The translations under genes were made by a program, and so were the position numbers. This document shows, in pieces, positions 58,736 to 64,000 of a stretch of DNA of 64,000 nucleotides. Position 1 is the first letter of the stretch. Each line of letters starts with the position of its first letter. Source of the stretch: Maribacter flavus (GTDB lineage Bacteria; Bacteroidota; Bacteroidia; Flavobacteriales; Flavobacteriaceae); NCBI RefSeq assembly GCF_008386635.1, contig NZ_VUOE01000001.1, positions 1,240,001 through 1,304,000 of the forward strand. The letters are read 5' to 3'. Below the pieces are notes generated by a model. That model saw nothing but the letters and a program-made list of their open reading frames with translations, was not told where the DNA came from and ran no database searches.

Positions 58736-58782
58736 TTTAATGGATTTATTCCAAAAATATGGAATATATCCATTAAACGAGA

Positions 58783-60333
58783 TTACTTAACAGCTACTTG
58801 GACCAATTGTTTTTTGGAGCCGCGCTTTGCATAGAATAGGAGCTCGTCATGCAATTTGTCAATATAGGGTTTGGAAACCATTAAGGGCAAGCGGGCATCG
58901 GTATCGTCGATGACCTTTTCATAGTTCATGCGGCCATTTTCATCCAACTTGATCAAAAACACGTTCCTGTTCCTGCTCAAACCTTGTTTGAACATGATGC
59001 GTTCGTCACTCAACTGCTGTGGGTTTTCGGCCGAGGTACTAATGAAAAAGTAGGTAGTATCGTCCTTGGTGAGGGAACTGTACGAGGCGTAGGCCCCATC
59101 GCCTTGGGTAACTTCGGTCTTGTTGATATTTCTGGCCCAGATCAAGTCGCCCTCACCGCTCAGTTTGGCACTTACAATGTCGTTGTGGTGATATCTGGTG
59201 ACCAACACCCTACCACCACTACTATTGGCCTGCGTACTGGTACTGGTGAAATACTCTTCGGCATTAAATAAAATATTTCCTTTGGAGGTAATGTTCATTC
59301 CCTTGAATACCAAGTTTTTCAACGTCTTATCGTCTTCCCTACCGAACTTATCCTTCATGAACTGTTCAGAAAACGGATTGAACTTTTGACTTTCGATTTC
59401 CAAGGTCCTCGGATTCATTTTAAAGTAGGAGATGCCGTTATATCGGTTATCCTTTCTATCGGCATAGAAACCTAGACACAATAATTCCTTGCCCTTAAAA
59501 ATAGGTTTCAGGGCCTCTGGAAACTTGCCCGGCGTGTAAAACGACTGCGTTGTACCCCCAGTACTGGAAACGCGTACCATTTCATATTGGAACTTGCGCT
59601 CCGTGGCATTGAAACGTTTTTTCTTGAAATAGGCCTTTCCTACCAAGTATACATTGCTAAAGTCTTCCGAGAAGGTGATCGTCTCAAAGGCATAATTTTT
59701 TTCTTCGACTTCTGCCGAAAAATCATGTTCCATCAATTTGTTCAGTCCGGCATCAAAAACATGGATATAGTGCTGGTTGTTCTTACCCTTTTTAAAATGG
59801 GTAGTGATGGCAAAGGCCGATTTTTCATCGTTAAACAACACCGATGTAGTGAACCCCGATGAGAAATTCCTATTGTAGTAATTCCTGTCCAGCGGCTCCG
59901 CCACGGGATCCGATGGGATGGTCAAAATAGTCTCCTTGGTGAACTGATAATCCGTATACGGACTTCTATGAACTTGATATTCATAGGCCATTCTGTCGTA
60001 ATTGTATTCCAGAAAAAGTAAGTATGCCTGACCGTTCTTGATATATGCATCCACAAAATTGGCATTTTTCAGCTTATAGTTGAATTCGGAAAGCAGTTCC
60101 AAATCCTCATTGTAATGTTCAATGAAATACCCCTTTGGTTTTAGCACGATTCCCGTGTAGTAGGCCCTAACGATGACCGTTCCGCCCTGGCCATCGTCCG
60201 CAATGGCCAATAGATTGGAATACTTGTACTTGTCATTATATTTTTCGCCAATGTTATACGCAACATCGGCCTTTTGGGCAACGGAAAGGTTTAGTGTCGC
60301 CAAAAAAAGTACTAGGAAAATTTTTCTAAACAT
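58783..60333 (-). CDS. Secreted beta-rich protein of unknown function
   Basis: 516 aa. Signal peptide (RKIFLVLFLATLNLSVAQ), then repeated strands such as LLAIADDGQGGTVIVRAYYTG, FNYKLKNANFVDAYIKNGQAYLLFLEY and KSAFAITTHFKKGKNNQHYIHVFDAG, which look like beta-propeller blades. No family recognised beyond 'hypothetical, Bacteroidota'. It lies 16 nt after the enoyl-CoA hydratase-like gene and may share its transcript. Confidence 0.7.
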   Translation of the reverse strand: MFRKIFLVLFLATLNLSVAQKADVAYNIGEKYNDKYKYSNLLAIADDGQGGTVIVRAYYTGIVLKPKGYFIEHYNEDLELLSEFNYKLKNANFVDAYIKNGQAYLLFLEYNYDRMAYEYQVHRSPYTDYQFTKETILTIPSDPVAEPLDRNYYNRNFSSGFTTSVLFNDEKSAFAITTHFKKGKNNQHYIHVFDAGLNKLMEHDFSAEVEEKNYAFETITFSEDFSNVYLVGKAYFKKKRFNATERKFQYEMVRVSSTGGTTQSFYTPGKFPEALKPIFKGKELLCLGFYADRKDNRYNGISYFKMNPRTLEIESQKFNPFSEQFMKDKFGREDDKTLKNLVFKGMNITSKGNILFNAEEYFTSTSTQANSSGGRVLVTRYHHNDIVSAKLSGEGDLIWARNINKTEVTQGDGAYASYSSLTKDDTTYFFISTSAENPQQLSDERIMFKQGLSRNRNVFLIKLDENGRMNYEKVIDDTDARLPLMVSKPYIDKLHDELLFYAKRGSKKQLVQVAVK

Positions 60334-60349
60334 GGTCAGTTCGCTTTAC

Positions 60350-61132
60350 CTACGAACCCGGAAAATCAGCTTTTCTTTTTTCTAAAAATGCCGAGGTGCC
60401 CTCTGCAAAATCATCCGTTCCAAAACATGCCCCAAAAGCCTCAATTTCCTGCTCGTAGCCGTTAACAGTATTCATAAAACCCGCATTTACCGCTTTTATT
60501 GCATGGGATATGGCGACGGAGGAATTATTACAGATTTTTTCGGCAATCTTATGACACAGTGGTAAAAGCTCCTCCTGTGTTACGACATGGTTTATCAAGC
60601 CGTAATTTTTTGCCTGTTCGGCAGAAATCATTCCTGCGGTCATGATCATTTCCATGGCCCTTCCCTTCCCTACCAATTGGGGAAGGCGCTGGGTACCCCC
60701 ATAACCGGGAATCACGCCAAGGGACACCTCCGGAAGGCCCATTTTGGCGTTATCGCTCGCCACCCGAAGGTGACAGGCCATGGCCAGTTCCAGCCCGCCT
60801 CCCAAGGCAAAACCGTTTACCGCGGCGATGACCGGTTTGGAAAGGTTCTCCACAAAGTCGAACAACAGTTCCTGCCCTTTGGCAGCCAATTTTTTTCCTT
60901 TTTTTACCGAAAAATCGGCGAACTCTGAAATATCGGCCCCTGCCACAAAGGCCTTCTCCCCGCTACCGGTTATGATAAGCACCTTTACATCAGCATCCTC
61001 CTCGAGCTCCGATATGGCCTCATGCAGTTCTTGAATGGTCTCCCGGTTCAAGGCGTTTAGCTTTTTTGGCCGATTGATGGTGATGGTCGCAACCGATTCT
61101 TCAATGGTTACCAGTATCGTTTCGTAAGACAT
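60350..61132 (-). CDS. Enoyl-CoA hydratase/isomerase family protein
   Basis: 260 aa, standard crotonase length. Oxyanion-hole segment AFVAGADISEF (about 64-74), both catalytic Glu positions kept: GGGLELAMACH (about 108-118) and LPEVSLGVIPGYGGTQRLPQLVG (about 130-152). This fits a hydratase acting on short-chain enoyl-CoA in fatty-acid or amino-acid catabolism. Between the NtrY-like kinase gene (12 nt) and the secreted beta-rich protein gene (16 nt). Confidence 0.9.
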   Translation of the reverse strand: MSYETILVTIEESVATITINRPKKLNALNRETIQELHEAISELEEDADVKVLIITGSGEKAFVAGADISEFADFSVKKGKKLAAKGQELLFDFVENLSKPVIAAVNGFALGGGLELAMACHLRVASDNAKMGLPEVSLGVIPGYGGTQRLPQLVGKGRAMEMIMTAGMISAEQAKNYGLINHVVTQEELLPLCHKIAEKICNNSSVAISHAIKAVNAGFMNTVNGYEQEIEAFGACFGTDDFAEGTSAFLEKRKADFPGS

Positions 61133-61144
61133 ATTCCTTGCTTT

Positions 61145-62617
61145 TTATTTTATGGTCCTCATACTTGCTACTCTTGGGAATTTAACACAAAAAACCGTGC
61201 CTTTCCCGGGTTGGGACGTGAAATTTATGGTTCCTTTATAGGTTTCCACGATGTTCTTTACCATTCCAAGACCCAGCCCCATTCCACTGGTCTTGGTGGT
61301 GAACTTGGGTTCGAAAATCTTGTCCTCTACTTCCTTTCCGATACCGATTCCATTATCGGCTACTGAAATTTTTACCATTTCCCCGTCTTCGGCAACCGAA
61401 ACCAAAATCCTAGGGGAGTCATGCTCCTCCGGTATGGCCTGTATTGCATTCTTTACCAAATTGGTTACCACGCGTATCAACTGGGTGCGATCCAATTTGG
61501 CTATGATTTCCTCTTCTTCCGCAATAAAGTGGATGTAATCCTCATTGAAGATATCCAGGGCCAGTTTCACGATTTTTACCACGTTGAGGGTTTCGTTCTG
61601 CTGCGCCGGCATTTCCGCAAAACTTGAAAAGGCCGAAGCAATGCTGCTCATGGTATCGATCTGCTGAATAAGCGTCTTGGAATATTCCGCCACCTTTTCG
61701 GCAATATCAGGATCGTTGGGGTCGAACTTTCGCTGAAAACTTTGAACACTCAGACGCATGGGTGTCAACGGATTTTTAATTTCATGCGCAACCTGTTTGG
61801 CCATTTCGCGCCAAGCCTGTTCCCGCTCGCTTTTTGCCAATTTTGCCGCACTCAGGCTTAATTCATCGATCATGGCATTGTAGGAGGAAATCAATTTCTC
61901 TATTTCCTCACCTGGCTTTTCCAAATGGATCTTCTCGTTCCTGCGGGTAAGGTCCGTACGCTCCATCATATCACTGATGGTTTCCAGGGACCTGGTGATA
62001 TATTTGGAAATGAAGTAGGCCAGTCCTATGGCCAAGAGGAACATCAGAAAATAGACCCCTCCCAAACGGGTCAAAAACTCGTTCAACTCCTTGTCATTGA
62101 ATGAATTATCCTCAAAATAAGGCAAATTCAATATCCCGATAGGCTTGAATTGTCGGTCTGCGATATACGTATAGGAAGCCTGATACTGGTCGCCGGCCGC
62201 CTTGTTGCGCTCCACGTATCTTTTATCAACGCTGGCATCGAGCTGATTTAGGATTTCCGGATCTAAACAAAGGGAAATGGGGTCGTTCTCAAATTTTGGG
62301 CGTGAGCTTTTGATCAATTCACCCTCCAAACTATAAATGTTGAAGTTCATGTTCTGCACCACGGCGATCTCATAAATTTCCTCCTTGAAAATGAGACCAA
62401 GATTCTCTGTAGTGACCGGATAGGTGGTCTTTTGAATGGTCAAGTCGATGCTCTGCCTAATCTGCTCTTCCTTCCGCTCCATCCTGTTTTCATGGTAATC
62501 CCTGTTGATTTCCCTAAACTGATAGATGGTAACGGCCAATATAAGCACGGAAGCGATCAGTACCAATAATATCATTGATACGAAGATGCGCGACCGTAAA
62601 GAAAATCTACTTAACAA
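61145..62617 (-). CDS. NtrY-like sensor histidine kinase
   Basis: 490 aa. TM1 (about 10-32), a periplasmic sensor region (about 33-170), TM2 (about 190-210), HAMP (about 210-260), HisKA with VAHEIKNPLTPMRLS (His278) and HATPase_c (NLVKNAIQAIPEE, DNGIGIG, GMGLGLGMVKNIVETYKGTI). The start is a TTG (62617), set 18 bases below a minus-strand -7 box; it gives a short basic N terminus before TM1. No response regulator is adjacent, so it is an orphan here or partners elsewhere. Confidence 0.88.
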   Translation of the reverse strand: MLSRFSLRSRIFVSMILLVLIASVLILAVTIYQFREINRDYHENRMERKEEQIRQSIDLTIQKTTYPVTTENLGLIFKEEIYEIAVVQNMNFNIYSLEGELIKSSRPKFENDPISLCLDPEILNQLDASVDKRYVERNKAAGDQYQASYTYIADRQFKPIGILNLPYFEDNSFNDKELNEFLTRLGGVYFLMFLLAIGLAYFISKYITRSLETISDMMERTDLTRRNEKIHLEKPGEEIEKLISSYNAMIDELSLSAAKLAKSEREQAWREMAKQVAHEIKNPLTPMRLSVQSFQRKFDPNDPDIAEKVAEYSKTLIQQIDTMSSIASAFSSFAEMPAQQNETLNVVKIVKLALDIFNEDYIHFIAEEEEIIAKLDRTQLIRVVTNLVKNAIQAIPEEHDSPRILVSVAEDGEMVKISVADNGIGIGKEVEDKIFEPKFTTKTSGMGLGLGMVKNIVETYKGTINFTSQPGKGTVFCVKFPRVASMRTIK

Positions 62618-62634
62618 AAGCTGGGCATTTCGTT

Positions 62635-62642
62635 CAAAGTTA
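62635..62642 (-). promoter_or_regulatory. -7 element (TAACTTTG) of the NtrY-like kinase; intergenic 62618-62961
   Basis: Exact minus-strand TAnnTTTG, 18 nt before the TTG start. The rest of the 344-bp gap is AT-rich, with no ORF or recognised RNA. Confidence 0.55.
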
Positions 62643-62961
62643 GCAAATATCGCACCAAAGCGGGTTCAAAATCAAGTTCAAGCGCAAATCTCAAGTTAAA
62701 GCCAAACGGAAAAAATAAATTCAAATAACAATTACAACCAATTCAATAGGTACAGAAAACCTAAGATAGTTCGTACATCGTATTGATTGAAGATTGTAAG
62801 CTAAAATTCGAATTATTCCATATAAAATTCCATCCAAGTGTTATTGTTTATATTTTTAAAGAGACATTTGATAAGCTCCAATTATCAGAATACATTCGAG
62901 TTTTTCAGAAAAGAGTTTTAAGATTGTAAATGAATTAATAATCAAATGAAATCGTAATAAT

Positions 62962-63447
62962 ATGTCATCAAAAATGGTAATCATAACTCAAAAAACATTG
63001 AGAAAAAAACTTACTCATATTTTGAGCTTACTTGTCTTTACCTCAATTTTTGCTCAAAACGAACATAGCAAAGCAATTGTTGAGATTGAAAATTTGAGCA
63101 AAGAAAGGGCTAAAGCTTTTAATCAATCGGATGCTAAGACAATTGCTTCTTATTTTACTCTAGATGCTATACTCATGGCACCTAATAAAAATGTACAGAT
63201 TGGACAAGAATCGATAGAGGCATATTATCAAGGTCTTTTTGATAATTTTAACCTTGAATTGGATAGTTACTACGAGGAAGTGGAGGTTTCAGGAAACATG
63301 GCCTATGGCCGAGGTGAAGCTATTGTCAAAGCGACACCGAAGAAAGGTGGGGAAACTATAACAACTTCCTCCAAATATTTAAATATTTTAAGACGACAGT
63401 CAGATGGTTCATGGTTGACCACACATGACATTTGGAACGAAAATTAA
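62962..63447 (+). CDS. Secreted DUF4440/SnoaL-like protein
   Basis: 161 aa. N-terminal signal (about 12-30, LTHILSLLVFTSIFAQNE), then an NTF2-like domain: KAFNQSDAKTIASYFTLDAILMAPNKNVQIGQESIEAYYQ and the end motif YLNILRRQSDGSWLTTHDIWN. Probably a periplasmic ligand-binding or unknown enzyme. The alternative ATG at 62974 would remove four residues before the signal. AT-rich relative to neighbours. No neighbour suggests a partner. Confidence 0.75.
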   Translation: MSSKMVIITQKTLRKKLTHILSLLVFTSIFAQNEHSKAIVEIENLSKERAKAFNQSDAKTIASYFTLDAILMAPNKNVQIGQESIEAYYQGLFDNFNLELDSYYEEVEVSGNMAYGRGEAIVKATPKKGGETITTSSKYLNILRRQSDGSWLTTHDIWNEN

Positions 63448-63549
63448 TTTCGAAAGCGGTATATTTCAATTTTGAAAAGGTATATCCAGTAACAGGAATA
63501 ATAAGCACCCTTCAAAGTAATTATAGGTCGTCTTTTAACATAGGAAATG

Positions 63550-64000
63550 TCATTTTTGACGTATTCGCTTATAGAGCTTGATTCCCAGCATCAAAAGGAT
63601 TCCCAAAACAATGATTCCGACTACGCCAAAAATCCAGTTAAAAGTACCTTTCAATATAACCAGAAAGACCACTGCAAATAGGATAAGTGTAGCCCCTTCA
63701 TTCCATATACGCATGTAATTTGAGGAGTATTTGATATCATCCTGCTGGAATCTTTTAAATATGAGGTGATTTTTTAAGTGATACACAATCAGCAACAGTA
63801 CAAACCCCAATTTAATATGCATCCAAGGTTGTTGCAACCACTGGGGCATTAAGATCAATAACCAAATGGCAAACAAAGTAGCCAAGACCGCCGATGGCCA
63901 CGTGATGATATACCACAGCCGCTTTTCCATCAACTTAAACTGGGTGCTCAATATTTCTCGCTCTACCACTGGTTTTTGTTGCGCTTCGATATGATAAATG
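63550..64000 (-). CDS. hemJ: Protoporphyrinogen oxidase HemJ (5' partial)
   Basis: The visible part is 150 aa on the minus strand; the frame stays open to the window edge (residues IYHIEAQQKPVVERE lie before the GTG at 63969), so the start is beyond 64000. Helices: about residues 25-45 (IITWPSAVLATLFAIWLLIL), MHIKLGFVLLLIVYHL, GATLILFAVVFLVILKG and a terminal helix. Matches the HemJ/CopD-type family, the oxygen-independent protoporphyrinogen IX to protoporphyrin IX step of haem synthesis. Loop motifs RLWYIITWPSAV and HIKLGFVLLL are typical of it. Confidence 0.82.
   Translation of the reverse strand, partial: IYHIEAQQKPVVEREILSTQFKLMEKRLWYIITWPSAVLATLFAIWLLILMPQWLQQPWMHIKLGFVLLLIVYHLKNHLIFKRFQQDDIKYSSNYMRIWNEGATLILFAVVFLVILKGTFNWIFGVVGIIVLGILLMLGIKLYKRIRQK

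Noticed and set aside
1..64000. CRISPR arrays, tRNA or rRNA genes, classical IS elements or prophage
   Set aside because: No array of equal-length direct repeats with spacers, no rRNA or CCA-ended cloverleaf, no DDE or tyrosine transposase gene, and no phage structural gene was seen.

Overview
The window looks like chromosome from a marine-type flavobacterium (Bacteroidota, Flavobacteriaceae). Reasons: promoters match the Bacteroidota -7 consensus TAnnTTTG with no sigma70 -35 box; several family types are typical of the group (DUF3078, DUF3109, DUF6503-like, DUF1080 lipoproteins, TPR-type LytS kinases, CLC proteins with CBS domains, bacilliredoxin); non-ATG starts are common; and Shine-Dalgarno signals are weak. 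No rRNA, tRNA, CRISPR array, prophage or classical insertion sequence was seen. The first gene (RND pump) and the last gene (HemJ) run off the window ends.

Layout. 1-5940: RND efflux permease, a small YwqK-like secreted protein, aspS. 5951-7205: an A-B-A-B-A array of short inverted-repeat elements, two of which contain a GIY-YIG nuclease gene. 7331-12900: CLC-type chloride protein lacking the gating glutamate, small accessory genes (DUF2019, DUF1398, NTF2-like), an M20 peptidase and a cold-shock protein. 12920-23474: housekeeping block (tadA, dxs, DUF3078, dgt, PiT phosphate transporter with predicted Pho boxes, nadD, gmk, yicC). 23561-36398: a large sugar-oxidation locus. 36717-37546: a predicted structured RNA with its own terminator behind two small secreted or membrane protein genes. 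37854-50907: LytTR two-component pair, DUF3109, MarC, S41 protease, dCMP deaminase, HupE-like, TerB/DnaJ, bacilliredoxin, PlsC, HD hydrolase, GT2 and an exported Gfo/Idh/MocA protein. 51025-56783: an operon of CitMHS transporter, AtuA, AtuA-like small protein, esterase and amidohydrolase lipoprotein. 56907-64000: an AT-rich orphan gene, PA0069-type radical SAM, a beta-rich secreted protein, enoyl-CoA hydratase, NtrY-like kinase, DUF4440 protein and HemJ.

The sugar-oxidation locus is the main functional system. It is built from two divergent modules. Each has a GMC/FAD dehydrogenase with a three-cysteine Fe-S motif on the plus strand, facing a minus-strand operon that starts with a TIM-barrel sugar isomerase. 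One minus operon adds two DUF1080 (3-keto-disaccharide hydrolase family) lipoproteins; the other adds a DinB protein, an MFS permease and a Gfo/Idh/MocA oxidoreductase. A single Tat-signalled gluconate 2-dehydrogenase subunit 3 follows the second GMC gene. By family knowledge this fits oxidation of a glycoside at C3 in the periplasm, cleavage of the 3-keto glycoside by DUF1080 proteins, uptake, and isomerisation and reduction of the keto-sugar; the substrate is not readable from sequence.

The less expected signals are the structured RNA at 36717-36878(-), the inverted-repeat GIY-YIG elements, a 20-base identity placed behind two AT-rich orphan genes 48 kb apart, 11-bp-period Pho-box-like repeats at three loci, three genes with the exact arrangement TAnnTTTG-N4-ATG (predicted leaderless mRNAs), and the CLC protein with Leu in place of the gating Glu.
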